Shown here: one piece after another, positions 1 through 9,175 of the stretch
Numbering within the stretch: the stretch's first letter is position 1
How the letters are laid out: every line of letters begins with the position of its first letter
Assembly: GCA_963703745.1 (NCBI GenBank)
Contig: CAVPFL010000004.1
Location: 248,001-312,000, forward strand
Reading direction: 5' to 3'
DNA length: 64,000 nt
Origin: AP-15 sp963703745
GTDB taxonomy: Bacteria; Pseudomonadota; Alphaproteobacteria; ATCC43930; CGMCC-115725
Made by a program: the position numbers and the translations under genes
Notes under the pieces: model-generated
What the model saw: the letters and a program-made list of their open reading frames with translations, nothing else
Database searches by the model: none
Told to the model about the DNA's origin: nothing

Positions 1-63
1 GGCCGCATCGCATCGGGGGCGCGCCCTGAAGGCCGCATGCTGCTCTCCATCGTCGGTCACTAG
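1..63 (+). CDS. Possible 3' end of a gene entering from the left
   Basis: Frame 1 is open from the window edge and ends in a TAG at 61-63; the visible C-terminus reads ...EGRMLLSIVGH. Twenty residues are too few to assign a family, and the frame could be open by chance in GC-rich DNA. The next 168 bases up to the deacetylase stop hold nothing I recognise. Confidence 0.3.
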   Translation, partial: GRIASGARPEGRMLLSIVGH

Positions 64-231
64 AAGGCTGTCGGCGGATCATATCGTATGTCGCGGCGAT
101 GCGGTCCAGCACCGGCACCCGAGCTTGCGCCGCGCTTCCCTGGTCGACGGAGAAAACTGGCAAAAACCGGAATTCTGTAGCAGACACACTTTTAGCCAAG
201 CAGGTCGAGGACCGCCCCTGAACGCCTCCAA

Positions 232-1164
232 TCAATCCACCGATCGGGCTTTGCGTTCAGCGATCCAGGACTTCACCTGGTCATAGTAGTTGGCGAGATA
301 GTACTCGGCGATGTCGTCGGCGGTGGTGGCCCAGACGCCGTCATGCCCGAGAATGTAGCGCAACGCCTCATCGAGATGCTTGGCGGCGTTTGGCCGACCG
401 ATATTGTGCGGGTGCAGCGACAGGCACATTACGCGTGCGTTCTCGGCGCCCTCGCGATAGAGCGTGTCGAACTGGTCCTTGATCATCTGCTGGAAGTAAT
501 CCGCCTCGCGATTCCAGGCGAGCATACCCGCGTCGTTGGTCTGGCCGGTATAGGGGACGAAGATGAATTTCTGGCCGCCGCGGACATTGATGGGCCAGGG
601 CTGGTCGTCGATGATCCATGACGTGTGGTAGAGGCAGCCGGCCTCGGCCATCAAATCGTCCGTCCGCACCGTGTAGCCCGCGCCGCCGCCGAGCCGCCCC
701 TTCAGCCGCTTGCCGGTCTTCTCCTGGAGGTGGGTGATGAAGTCCTGCCAATAGGCGCGCTCCTCTTCCTCGGTCAGGTCGTAAATCGGCCGGCTGTTGT
801 AGAGACCATGCGCCATGTAGTCCCAATCGGCGGCGATCATGGCGTCCTTGATCTCGGGGAAGTGGTCCAGAAGCTCGAGGTTCAGGCAACAACAGGCGCG
901 CAGCTTGTGCTTGTTCAGCACGTCGAGCATGCGCCAGAAGCCAACTCGGTTGCCGTAATCCATGCGCGAATAGTGCGGGATGTCCGGTTGGGTCGGTCGG
1001 TTCTCGGGCAGGTATTCGAAGAACTCCATATTCGGCGCCACCCAGAACGCGACGCGGGCGTTGTTCGGCCATCTAATGATCGGACGGTCGTTGATCGGGG
1101 CATAGTCGAAGCGGCCGGGTGGAAGGGTCATCTGGTCGTCTCGCAAGGTGGGTAGCCGCACCAA
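232..1164 (-). CDS. Polysaccharide deacetylase family protein (PuuE/NodB-like)
   Basis: 310 aa, a full-length member of the carbohydrate esterase 4 (NodB-homology) superfamily, in the branch that also contains PuuE-type allantoinases. The N-terminal block VAFWVAPNMEFFE, the HGLYNS segment (about residue 119) and the late LHPHNIG block are where metal and substrate ligands sit in this fold. The family hydrolyses N-acetyl or cyclic amide bonds; the substrate cannot be told from sequence. There is no signal peptide, so it is probably cytoplasmic, which fits a small-molecule amidase better than a wall deacetylase. A class II aldolase lies upstream on the same strand, but the 379-bp repeat-filled gap makes co-transcription uncertain. 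Start taken at the first ATG of the frame. Confidence 0.85.
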   Translation of the reverse strand: MVRLPTLRDDQMTLPPGRFDYAPINDRPIIRWPNNARVAFWVAPNMEFFEYLPENRPTQPDIPHYSRMDYGNRVGFWRMLDVLNKHKLRACCCLNLELLDHFPEIKDAMIAADWDYMAHGLYNSRPIYDLTEEEERAYWQDFITHLQEKTGKRLKGRLGGGAGYTVRTDDLMAEAGCLYHTSWIIDDQPWPINVRGGQKFIFVPYTGQTNDAGMLAWNREADYFQQMIKDQFDTLYREGAENARVMCLSLHPHNIGRPNAAKHLDEALRYILGHDGVWATTADDIAEYYLANYYDQVKSWIAERKARSVD

Positions 1165-1543
1165 GATTGGTTTATCGCCGCGCTCCTCGCAAGAAACAAG
1201 ATCGAGTCCACTGATGCCGACAAAGCGGGCAGCCCCCTCACCCAGCTCCGGGTAAGGCTCGGTTCCACCTCGCCGACCCTACGCAACCCTCTCCCCCCTA
1301 AAGGGCGGAGAGGGGCTCTTTTCTCGACGACAAGCCGAACGAGGGCGGCACTATCGATTGAGCGACGAGGCGGCACCGCAACCAAATCCATTCTCCGGAC
1401 AGGGCTGTCGTGAACCCCAGAATCCAGGGACGCCAAGACCTCAGCGATTGGCCCTGGACCCGCGCTTTCGCGGATGACGAGTCTCACGTTGATATTGGGC
1501 ATAGGCCATTCTAAGTCAGGCTCTGCCTTCAGACTGACGGCCA
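1165..1543. repeat. Gene-free gap with two types of interspersed palindromic repeat
   Basis: No convincing gene. At 1287-1315 an inverted repeat has arms CCCTCTCC / GGAGAGGG around a 12-base loop. At about 1395-1485 a second unit carries the pair CCAGAATCCAGG ... CCCTGGACC and a CCGCGCTTTCGCGG hairpin. The same two repeat types recur at 27.5 kb, 35.3 kb and 49.9 kb, so they are dispersed genomic repeats rather than local regulatory sites. They lie between two same-strand genes and could end or attenuate transcription. Confidence 0.7.
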
Positions 1544-2308
1544 TCAGTCGTCGGGACGGGTCAGCATATGGCCGCAGCCGGCTTTGTTCGCCCAATATTC
1601 CCAGGCGCGCCAAGTCTCGGCCGCATACGGGCTGTAGCCGCGGTTGCGGGCACTGATCTCGCCCTGCGACAGGTACTTGATGCTGCCACCGAGCTGCCTT
1701 GCCCGCAGCAGCGCGCGGGCGTTGCGCGGCAGATAGACCGACATCCGCACGACTTCGATCAGCGACCGGCCGGCCGATGCGAACCCGTGGCCGCGCATCA
1801 GCGCCACATTGCTGCCGCCCAAGCATTTCGCGAGATCGCGCCCCTGAGCCATATTGGTGACGAGCAGGTTGGTGTCGCCGAAATTGTCGGCGATGTCCCA
1901 CACCGGCACCTCGGCTCCGATAAAGCTTCCCGAGTGGATCACCGGCCGCAGCCTCGTCGCGTCCGCGATGCCGAAGGGCAGGGTGTCTTCGGCGTGCGCG
2001 TGCACCACCGCCATGATCTCGGGCCGCGCCTCGAAGATCGCCGCGTGAATAAAGCGCTCGAGATAGAGCGTGCGCTTTTCGTCGCGCACCGGCTGCCCGC
2101 CGAGATCGAGCTCGACGATGTCATCGGCGGTGACCAGTTCCGGGGCGACCGAACGAGCGATCAGAAAATGGTTCGGATTGTCCGGGTGTCGCATGCTGAC
2201 ATGACCGTAGGCGTCGACCACCTCCTCCTTCCCAAGAATGCGGTTGGCGATCACCAGATCCTGGATGACCGCGTCGAGGCTGTTCGTGGCCATGACGAAT
2301 GATCCCAT
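1544..2308 (-). CDS. Class II aldolase/adducin family protein
   Basis: 254 aa, matching the usual 210-260 aa of the family (fuculose-1-phosphate aldolase, ribulose-phosphate epimerase and adducin-head types). The GHVSMRH block (about residues 37-43) and the two histidines in AVVHAHAED (about 101-109) are the typical Zn-binding and substrate positions, and MRGHG (about 170-174) supplies the third Zn histidine. It should carry out a retro-aldol cleavage or decarboxylation of a hydroxy acid or sugar phosphate; the exact substrate is unknown. An alternative ATG at 2293 (MATNSL...) is equally plausible. No partner kinase or isomerase is adjacent, so it is not an obvious sugar-catabolism operon. 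Confidence 0.88.
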   Translation of the reverse strand: MGSFVMATNSLDAVIQDLVIANRILGKEEVVDAYGHVSMRHPDNPNHFLIARSVAPELVTADDIVELDLGGQPVRDEKRTLYLERFIHAAIFEARPEIMAVVHAHAEDTLPFGIADATRLRPVIHSGSFIGAEVPVWDIADNFGDTNLLVTNMAQGRDLAKCLGGSNVALMRGHGFASAGRSLIEVVRMSVYLPRNARALLRARQLGGSIKYLSQGEISARNRGYSPYAAETWRAWEYWANKAGCGHMLTRPDD

Positions 2309-2476
2309 CGAGCGGCGTTGCTCAGAGGGCAGATGCTAGTCGTCTATAACCGCACCAGCAACATCCCGGACACGATCAAATGCCGCCATAAGGCCGCGGC
2401 AGTCAGCCGTTGGCGCGCGAATACAGCGTGCGGACCGCCGCGCCGGCCCGGCGCCTGACGCCGAACCATACGAACC

Positions 2477-3136
2477 TCATAAACTTATCGCCTGCTGCAG
2501 CAGCGAAACGTCGTCGTTCTTGATGTTGTTCACGCGCTCTCCGACCGCAACAATCGTCAAACCGGCTGCAAACGGCGCGAGCAACCTCTTTGCGGTGGCA
2601 CCCGGTGCCGTCAGCCAGCGTTGATAGTCGGCAGGTGCAATAATTACCGGCATGCGATCATGCACCTCGCTTACCAATTTGCTTGCTCGGGTCGTGACGA
2701 TAGTGAAGGTCTCGACCGGATCGCCGCCCTCGGGGGTCCATCGCTCCCAAAGCCCCGCGAAGGCGATTAACGCTCCGTTGCGGACCGCGATCTTGTAGGG
2801 CTGCTTTTTCGTGCCCCTCGTTTGCCACTCGTAGAAGCCGTTCGCGGGTACGAGACAACGCTGTGAGCCAAAGGCCTTTCGGTATGGCGGCTTCTCCTCG
2901 AGCGTCTCGGCGGGGGCATTGATCATCCCGGCCCCGGGCGAGAGGTCTCGGGACCAGGAGGGCACCAAACCCCAGCGAGCTACATGGAGCTCTCTGACGT
3001 TATCGTCGGCGATCACGATCGGCGAAGTTTGCATCGGCGCGATGTTGTAACGCGGGACCAGCTCAGGCGTCTTCTCGAGCTTGAACTGCTTTCTGATTTC
3101 CGCCGGCGAGGCGGTAAGATAAAAGCGTCCGCACAT
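2477..3136 (-). CDS. SOS response-associated peptidase, SRAP/YedK (HMCES) family
   Basis: 219 aa beginning MCGRF, the invariant N-terminus in which Cys2 becomes the free N-terminal catalytic residue after Met removal. Family members form a thiazolidine DNA-protein crosslink with abasic sites in single-stranded DNA and so shield them from cleavage. Other family blocks are visible: RYNIAPMQ (about residue 35), the WGL-PSW segment, NAPAET, CLVPANGFYEW with the active-site Glu, and DRMPVI late in the protein. The frame stays open far upstream of this ATG, but Cys2 fixes the start at 3136. It is transcribed divergently from the amidohydrolase at 3240. No LexA box was identified. Confidence 0.93.
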   Translation of the reverse strand: MCGRFYLTASPAEIRKQFKLEKTPELVPRYNIAPMQTSPIVIADDNVRELHVARWGLVPSWSRDLSPGAGMINAPAETLEEKPPYRKAFGSQRCLVPANGFYEWQTRGTKKQPYKIAVRNGALIAFAGLWERWTPEGGDPVETFTIVTTRASKLVSEVHDRMPVIIAPADYQRWLTAPGATAKRLLAPFAAGLTIVAVGERVNNIKNDDVSLLQQAISL

Positions 3137-3239
3137 GCGGGGAGTATAGCATCCGCCGTTAACGACGAGGCGGGATTCCGCGATCATCGCGAAGCGAGCT
3201 CGCGCCGCTGGGGATCGTGTTCGTTTTAGGAGAACGGAA

Positions 3240-4307
3240 ATGCCGATTTCGGGAGAACTGATCGCCGGGGCCTTGGCCGGGCTCGCCTTTGTCGGATGCA
3301 GCCTGGGAAATGCCGGCCCGGCGCCGGGCCCGGGGCGTCGGCGCGAGGTCGTGGTCAACGGCAAGCGGGTCAAAACCGTCGACATCCACGCCCATTGCAT
3401 CGTGCCCGAGGCGGCGGCTGTCATCAACCACCCGCTCGAGGCGCCAGGTCTGTTGTGGAGCAACCTAGCGGACCGGATCGCGGAGATGGATGTCGAGGGG
3501 ATCGATGTCGAGGCGCTCAGCATCAATCCCTACTGGTATCGCGCCGAACGCGACGCGGCAGCCGAGTTGATCAAGATCCAGAATGAAAAGCTTGCCGGGT
3601 TCTGCGCCGCGACACCGGACCGTTTCGTGGCGTTCGCTACTGTGGCCTTGCAGCACCCGCAGCTCGCCGTCGAGCAGCTCGACTACGCGATCAAGACCTT
3701 GGGGCTGCGCGGCCTGTCGGTCGGCGGCAGTGTCGCCGGGCAGGAATTGGCCGACCCCAAATTCCACCCGGTCTGGGCCAAGGCCGAGGAGCTTGGCATC
3801 CTGATCTTCATGCACCCGCTCGGCACCCGGGAGTTGGAGCCGAGCGGCCGGCTAAAGGGCAGCGGTCTGTTGACCAACACGATCGGCAACCCGCTCGAAA
3901 CTACGATTGCGTTGTCGCATCTGATCTTCGAGGGTACGCTGGACCGTTTTCCGGGGCTCAAGATTTGTGCCGCTCATGGCGGCGGCTTTTTGCCGTCTTA
4001 CGCGAACCGCTCGGATGCGGTGATTACGACCTTCCCCAACCGGGTCGGGCCGTTGCCGAATAAGAAGCCGACCCAATACCTGAAGGACGGTCAGCTATAT
4101 TTCGACTCGATCATGTTCACTCCCGAGGGAATGCGCCACCTGATCGCCGAGAGCGGTGTCGGTCAGATCATGATCGGTACCGATTACCCTTTTCCCTGGA
4201 ACCGAGTTCCGGTCGACCACATCATGTCAATCCCCGGCCTCAGCGACGACGATCGAGTGGCGATCCTCGGCGGCACCGCGGCAAAACTCCTCGGCATCGA
4301 GGCCTAG
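3240..4307 (+). CDS. Amidohydrolase family protein, ACMSD-like
   Basis: 355 aa TIM-barrel metal hydrolase/decarboxylase of the aminocarboxymuconate-semialdehyde decarboxylase group (amidohydrolase 2). Metal ligands visible: the HxH of DIHAHC (about residues 43-48), His in FMHPLG (about 184), His in CAAHGGG (about 242) and Asp in GTDYPF (about 318). The family decarboxylates or hydrates aromatic ring-cleavage products. The ATG at 3240 follows an AGGAG at a normal distance. The 40 residues before the barrel include a hydrophobic GALAGLAFVGC stretch that resembles a worn-down export signal or lipobox; most characterised relatives are cytoplasmic. The next gene is convergent. Confidence 0.88.
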   Translation: MPISGELIAGALAGLAFVGCSLGNAGPAPGPGRRREVVVNGKRVKTVDIHAHCIVPEAAAVINHPLEAPGLLWSNLADRIAEMDVEGIDVEALSINPYWYRAERDAAAELIKIQNEKLAGFCAATPDRFVAFATVALQHPQLAVEQLDYAIKTLGLRGLSVGGSVAGQELADPKFHPVWAKAEELGILIFMHPLGTRELEPSGRLKGSGLLTNTIGNPLETTIALSHLIFEGTLDRFPGLKICAAHGGGFLPSYANRSDAVITTFPNRVGPLPNKKPTQYLKDGQLYFDSIMFTPEGMRHLIAESGVGQIMIGTDYPFPWNRVPVDHIMSIPGLSDDDRVAILGGTAAKLLGIEA

Positions 4308-4352
4308 AGCGAGATAGGCATCGACCCCGGATCGGGTCCCTGATCAGGGGTG

Positions 4353-5552
4353 TCAGGCCGCTCCGTGGCGGTGGGCCGTCCGCGGATGCGAGTGGTCGTG
4401 CCGGGCATAGTGCTGGCGCAACAAATCCTTGCCGTAATCATTGCCGTTCGGGGTCCGAACCACGGTGTGGATGTGGTCGCGTGACGGCTTGTCATTGTCG
4501 TAGATGATGCCGGACTGGTGATCGAACTCGACCAAAATCACCGGGCTCAAAATGCGGTAATAAAACGGGCTCGCATCGTCGAACGGGCCGATCCACGCGA
4601 AACGCGTCTCGCCCAGATGGCGCTTCACCTCCGAGTAGCGGATTTCGGAGTGCCCTGGCCGTATGCGACCGACATACGCCGCAAGGAGTGCCTCGAGACG
4701 CTCGCGGCCCTCCGCCGGCAGCTCGTCATAGCGGATCCCCACGGGCTCGATCCGCCGATTGTCGTTGAATGCGGCCGTAAAAAGTTCCGAGGGGAGGTCC
4801 TGTCCGATCGTGGCGCGTTGCCGCTCTTCGGATGAAAGCGCCCGCATCAGTGCATAGCCCCGCTCCTCCTCTGCGGCGAAGACGCGGGTCCCCTGGTGTT
4901 TGCCAAAGCGCGCGAGCACCGGCTCGGAGCCCATAAAGATAGGCGTCAATGCGAGCTGATCGCCGAGCACGAAGCAATTGAGGTTGAGGTGATGGCCGTC
5001 GATCTGCCAGCCCCACGGCTGCTCCGGCGATGGCGTACCGAAGATGCTGACCCAATAGAACCATTCGCCGTATTCCTCGGGCTTGCCGGTGATTTCAAGC
5101 GCATGTTCGTTGAGGCGCATGACGTCGCGGGCGGCTTGGTACCCGGGGGCGCTCATCGCTTCCCGCATTAGAGCCAGCGCAACCTCGCGCTGATTGCCGT
5201 CGAGGTCGGCGAGGCAAATGCCATGGCGCATCAGCCAGGGATGAATGTTCGACCATCGCCGCCAGGCCTCGTCGTCGATCGCGAAGCAGGCCGCCTTGCG
5301 CTGTTCCGCGCTCAGCGAAGCGAGCAAGGACCGCGCGACCTCCACCAGCGGCACGAGCGAGACCCCGCTCTTCTCGATCGCAAAGAGCCCCGGAACGATG
5401 CCGTTGTCGGTAATGATCCCGAGGAAGGGCTCGGCAAGACCGGTTTTGGCGCGATCGAGCATTGGCTGCATGCGCGGCGGTAGCTCAAAGGCTCGCACCG
5501 CTGGCGTTGGGGGCCGCTCGCGCAACCCGAAGTGCGCCGATTCTCCTGCCAT
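4353..5552 (-). CDS. DUF3500 domain-containing protein
   Basis: 399 aa, covering the DUF3500 domain nearly end to end. Conserved blocks include WGWQIDGHHLNLNCF (about residue 180), the GSEPVL segment and the C-terminal DHIHTVVRTPNGNDYG. The many conserved His and Asp residues suggest a metal site, but no reaction is established for the family. The start is set at the ATG at 5552, preceded by AAAGGAG seven bases upstream; the frame also contains a GTG at 5558. No signal peptide is seen. It converges on the amidohydrolase gene with about 45 bp between the stops. Confidence 0.85.
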   Translation of the reverse strand: MAGESAHFGLRERPPTPAVRAFELPPRMQPMLDRAKTGLAEPFLGIITDNGIVPGLFAIEKSGVSLVPLVEVARSLLASLSAEQRKAACFAIDDEAWRRWSNIHPWLMRHGICLADLDGNQREVALALMREAMSAPGYQAARDVMRLNEHALEITGKPEEYGEWFYWVSIFGTPSPEQPWGWQIDGHHLNLNCFVLGDQLALTPIFMGSEPVLARFGKHQGTRVFAAEEERGYALMRALSSEERQRATIGQDLPSELFTAAFNDNRRIEPVGIRYDELPAEGRERLEALLAAYVGRIRPGHSEIRYSEVKRHLGETRFAWIGPFDDASPFYYRILSPVILVEFDHQSGIIYDNDKPSRDHIHTVVRTPNGNDYGKDLLRQHYARHDHSHPRTAHRHGAA

Positions 5553-6093
5553 GCCCACACTCCTTTAATGGTGGTCCCTGGTGATATAATTCGGCCGGGA
5601 TTGCCTACAACGCCACGCTTTGCGCCTCGTACGCTCCCTGGATCCTCTGATCGAACGACCGGGCGGTTTGTGCATGGCGCGGGTTACGCGGCGGCACCAG
5701 CGACGACGTTTCTCGGAGCATGGTCCCTGAGCGAATAGTCGAAAGCCAGTTTTGATCGCTCAGCGGCCGCTCGAGCCTAAAGGGCTCGGCCGAACTTCAA
5801 ACCGTTTTCAGCTGGGTGTTCAATCCGTGGCCGCACGTATTGTCTCAGCGACCAACCACTATTGTGGAACGCTGTGCCGCGTCTGGTCGCCCCAATCCAA
5901 GTGATTGGCACTAGCGGGCACTCGGAACTCACCCGATAGCTCTGTCATGACCGCGTATGATGCGATGCTCGCGATCAGCCTCCGTCGGGTGCGGCTGCTA
6001 AATCTCGCGCGTTACGACCGGCCTTCCGACATCTGGTCCCTCCGGGACAGATCGTCCGGCGCCAGCACCTTCGGCGTCGCCCTCAACGGTCCG
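5553..6093. other. 541-bp gene-free gap
   Basis: Lies upstream of the DUF3500 gene and downstream of the response regulator gene. No reading frame in it resembles a known protein; a long plus-strand frame from 5905 is only the antisense of the regulator gene. I see no strong hairpin followed by a T-run. It presumably holds the promoter of the DUF3500 gene. Confidence 0.5.
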
Positions 6094-6711
6094 TCAGGTG
6101 TTTGGGTGCGCCTTAAGGATAATCGCCATTCGTATCAGATCGGACAGGCTGCGAGCCTGCAGCTTCTCGATAATGTGCGCACGATGCAATTCGACCGTCC
6201 GAAAGCTGATGCCGAGATGACGCGCGATGATCTTGTTCGGCTCGCCTGCAGCCACGAGGTCGAGGACCTCTCGCTCGCGTTCGGTCAGAAGCGCGGCACG
6301 TGCCTCCAGTTGGGCGCGTTCCAGCCGCTCCACGTGCGCCGTGTCACGCCAATTCAGTGCCCTCTCTATGCATTCGATCAATGCATCCTCACGCAGCGGC
6401 TTCTCGACAAAATCGAAGGCGCCAGCCTTGATCGCTGCAATCGCCAGCGAAACCGTGCCGTGGCCGGTAATAAAAATCACCGGAAGCCGCCAGCCGCGAA
6501 CGTTGAGCTGCTGCTGAAGTTCGACCCCGGTCATCCGAGGCATTTGCACATCGAGCAACAAGCACCCGCCCCGTCGCGGATCGTAATCTTCCAGAAAGGA
6601 CAGTGCCGAGGGAAAGGCTTCGACCGTATACCCGGCCGCGCGCAGCAAGAAAGAGAGCCCTTTGCGCACGGCCGCGTCATCGTCGACGACGAATACTGTC
6701 TTATTCGGCAT
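6094..6711 (-). CDS. FixJ-type response regulator
   Basis: 205 aa, two domains. Residues 1-120 form a receiver domain: acidic pair DDD near residue 9, phospho-acceptor Asp in LLLDVQMPRM (about 53), Thr in FITGHG (about 81) and Lys in FVEKPL (about 103). Residues 140-200 form a LuxR/GerE helix-turn-helix, with LTEREREVLDLVAAGEPNK and the recognition helix region RTVELHRAHI. The start MPNKTVFVVDDD at 6711 is chosen because it begins exactly at the receiver fold; the frame extends 30 residues further without homology. It overlaps the kinase gene by 11 bases, so the two are co-translated partners. Targets are not evident. Confidence 0.92.
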   Translation of the reverse strand: MPNKTVFVVDDDAAVRKGLSFLLRAAGYTVEAFPSALSFLEDYDPRRGGCLLLDVQMPRMTGVELQQQLNVRGWRLPVIFITGHGTVSLAIAAIKAGAFDFVEKPLREDALIECIERALNWRDTAHVERLERAQLEARAALLTEREREVLDLVAAGEPNKIIARHLGISFRTVELHRAHIIEKLQARSLSDLIRMAIILKAHPNT

Positions 6712-7888
6712 GGCGGCTGAGTTCGTGCCCGTCTGTCGGCAGGTCAAAAACGAAGGTCGCACCGGAGTCGACACTTTGAAACATCCGCAATCTCCCGCCA
6801 TGCGACTCGACGATCGAGCGGCTGATCGAGAGACCCATCCCCATGCCTTCCGGCTTTGTAGTCATGAAAGGCTCGAACAGCCTGTTCGCCACCTCAGCGA
6901 TCACGCCCGGCCCGGTATCGGCAACGGAAATTTGGACCGTATGAGCGCCTTTGCAATGGGCTTCCACGACGATCAATCTCTCCCGGCTGTCAGCGGTCGC
7001 AATCGCATCTATTGCGTTTCTCAGAAGATTGAGCAGGACCTGTTCGATTTGAATGTGATCCGCCAGAACGAGCGGCAAGCCGTGATCGATCCGTGTTTCG
7101 ATTTCGACCTCGTTCTGCATTGCCTCGGTGCGAGCAAGACTGACCGCGGCGTCAATCAGCGGCCCCACCTCGACCAACGCTTGTCGCCACGCTCCGCCGC
7201 GCACAAACTCACGCAATCGGCCGAGGACATCCCCTGCCCGCTCGGCCTGTTGCACGACCTCGGAAACGCCCTCGTACAACATCGCGGGTTCGGGCGCTCG
7301 CCTGGCCAGAAGGCGCAGGCAGCCACGCGCATAGGCGGCAATCGCGGTAAGAGGCTGGCTGAGCTCGTGCGCCAAGGCCCCGGCCATCTCGCCGGCGAGC
7401 GAAACCCGCGAGACATGCGCCAGCTCAGCCTGGTGCTGACGGGCTCGAGCTTCAACCTTTCGCCGCAAGGTGATGTCACGAATAACCAAGGTATACTGCT
7501 CCGCGCCGGCCGAGCCGCTACGCCCAACGCTAAGCTCAATCGGGAACACCTGCCCATCGGCCCGCCGCGCATCGAGCTCCCAGGTAGTCCCGTCGGCGCA
7601 TCGTGAAGACAGGATCCGGCTCATCAGAGGAAGCTGATCGGGCGCGTCGACAATGAGTTCGTCAATATCGAGCCCGATCAAGCGATGATCGGGTTGTGCA
7701 AATAATTGTTCAACCGCCGGGTTTGTCGACTGGATTTGACCCTCAGCATCGATCGTCAGGACGCCATCTCGCGCCGTGTTCAGGATCGTTGTACGGCGGC
7801 TTTCGCTTTCGGCAAGCGCACGCGACAAACGATGCCTTTCGCTGACCACCGCGCCGAGCATCAGACCAGTCGTTGCCAACGTGAACAT
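6701..7888 (-). CDS. Sensor histidine kinase, catalytic part (PAS + HisKA + HATPase)
   Basis: 395 aa if translation starts at the ATG at 7888. It begins with what looks like the last membrane segment of a MASE1 domain (MFTLATTGLMLGAVVSE), then a PAS domain (residues ~35-150), an H-box with the phospho-accepting His in GALAHELSQPL (about 186), an N-box LLNLLRNAIDAI (about 293), G1 VADTGPGV (about 327) and G2 GMGMGLSISRSI (about 352). It should phosphorylate the FixJ-type regulator whose start overlaps its stop. The upstream frame (7888-8769) encodes the rest of the sensor and ends in TAA overlapping this ATG as TAATG. This is either a coupled two-protein kinase or one gene with a one-base loss. 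Confidence 0.85.
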   Translation of the reverse strand: MFTLATTGLMLGAVVSERHRLSRALAESESRRTTILNTARDGVLTIDAEGQIQSTNPAVEQLFAQPDHRLIGLDIDELIVDAPDQLPLMSRILSSRCADGTTWELDARRADGQVFPIELSVGRSGSAGAEQYTLVIRDITLRRKVEARARQHQAELAHVSRVSLAGEMAGALAHELSQPLTAIAAYARGCLRLLARRAPEPAMLYEGVSEVVQQAERAGDVLGRLREFVRGGAWRQALVEVGPLIDAAVSLARTEAMQNEVEIETRIDHGLPLVLADHIQIEQVLLNLLRNAIDAIATADSRERLIVVEAHCKGAHTVQISVADTGPGVIAEVANRLFEPFMTTKPEGMGMGLSISRSIVESHGGRLRMFQSVDSGATFVFDLPTDGHELSRHAE

Positions 7889-8769
7889 TAAAGCTGAAAG
7901 TCGCGAAGCGTGGCCTCCGATTGATCCTGAAGCTGGAGGCCCGCGATCAAACCGAGCTGGATCCCGAGCACCGCCCAGCTGGTTGCGACCAGGCCGCGCC
8001 GCATCGCAATCCAGATGAGCGGCAAAAACAAAACGTAGAAGTGCCGAAAAGAATGATGGCTGACGACTTGAGAGAACACCAAAGCAAGTGCCGCGACGAT
8101 GCTCGCCGCCTGCGCAGCAATCTCGCAGAGCTGAGGCCAGAGCCCGTTGTGATCGGCGGGTCCGGAATATTCCTTGCGCCGGATTAAGGTCAGAATCGGA
8201 GGCGCGAGCACCGTGATGCCAATCGCATCGCCGATCCAATAATGAACCACTGCGTCCGAAAAACCGCTCCACGGCACGACTTCGGCGGCGGCATAGGTCG
8301 TCACATAACCGCATGCCGCCAGCCCTGAACTAGCGATGGTCACTCCGATCAGCAGGGCAACATCGGAAGTCCTGTGAAGGCCTGCCTCGAACCCTAGACG
8401 GCGCAAAACGGCGGCGGCAGCTGCATAACCGCCAGTGACTACGAGCGCGGCAATGAATATCGGAGTCGAAGGGAGAGCCATCTCGGGCAGTGTCGCCGCC
8501 GATAACAGCTCTGCTGCGAATACGGCCGGGGACCAGCGCAGCCCTCTGATGATAAGCAGCGCCAGCGCGAGGCCGGCACTGGGGCTCCATGGCGTGATGC
8601 CGATGCCGTGCTGGGCCTCGATAAAGCTGAACCGATCTAACGTCAGGTAAAGAGCGATGTATCCAATCGACAGGGTTAGGACCGCCCAAACGCGACCGAT
8701 CCGAGAACTTATCGGAGCTGCCCACGTTGGCACACGCCTAACATTCTCAGCGGCCTCTCCGGCTATCAT
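7888..8769 (-). CDS. MASE1-domain membrane sensor part of the kinase
   Basis: 293 aa, almost entirely hydrophobic, with about seven predicted transmembrane helices. The TPWSPSAGLALALL block and the GLRWSPAVFAAELL helix are typical of MASE1, an integral-membrane sensor module usually fused to histidine kinases or GGDEF domains. In a normal fusion the eighth helix follows directly; here it lies in the next frame after a TAA at 7888-7890. Whether the two halves meet as separate polypeptides or the stop is a sequence error cannot be told from the sequence. The ligand for MASE1 domains is unknown. Confidence 0.8.
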   Translation of the reverse strand: MIAGEAAENVRRVPTWAAPISSRIGRVWAVLTLSIGYIALYLTLDRFSFIEAQHGIGITPWSPSAGLALALLIIRGLRWSPAVFAAELLSAATLPEMALPSTPIFIAALVVTGGYAAAAAVLRRLGFEAGLHRTSDVALLIGVTIASSGLAACGYVTTYAAAEVVPWSGFSDAVVHYWIGDAIGITVLAPPILTLIRRKEYSGPADHNGLWPQLCEIAAQAASIVAALALVFSQVVSHHSFRHFYVLFLPLIWIAMRRGLVATSWAVLGIQLGLIAGLQLQDQSEATLRDFQL

Positions 8770-9175
8770 GGTTGCCTATCTCAGATTATCAGGTCGCGGT
8801 AATGTCTTCGCCGTTTGGTGGCCGAGCCGTCGTCAATCGAATAGCGCCCACCTGCACCAAGACATAGATCCGAATATCTCTGAGCGAACCTCGATCTCGC
8901 CCTAACCCGGGATCGTGAGCCCGTCTCAAGGCAATTTTTGATCGTCTCGACGCTTCCGCCCTCCAATTTGCCCGCGTTGAGAGACTCCTCCCATACGTGG
9001 CAGCACGTATTCACCCCGAGAGGACCAGCGCCGCATGATCGTAGCATATCCGAAACGAAAGGAGGAGCGTGCGATGCACGAAACGGTTTTTGACTACTGA
9101 TAAGGAAATTCCACTTTGGGAAATCAAAAGTGCGTAATTCGAGCACCTCGTTGAACTTCAGGGGTTATCATCTTC
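8770..9175. other. 406-bp gap between the kinase and IS630
   Basis: No gene I can support. A 121-codon minus-strand frame (8781-9146) resembles nothing I know and has irregular composition. The region presumably holds the promoter of the kinase-regulator operon, and the IS630 target site is at its right edge. Confidence 0.5.

Noticed and set aside
1568..2302. Long plus-strand frame opposite the aldolase gene
   Set aside because: Its peptide is Arg/Gln/His-rich with no family pattern; it is the antisense of a clear class II aldolase.
3137..3526. 130-residue N-terminal extension of the SRAP protein
   Set aside because: The catalytic Cys must follow the initiator Met, so the protein starts at MCGRF.
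6662..7606. 314-codon plus-strand frame opposite the kinase
   Set aside because: It is antisense to well-conserved HisKA/HATPase motifs and resembles no protein.
8781..9146. 121-codon minus-strand frame upstream of the kinase
   Set aside because: No similarity to known proteins, no good ribosome-binding site, irregular codon use.
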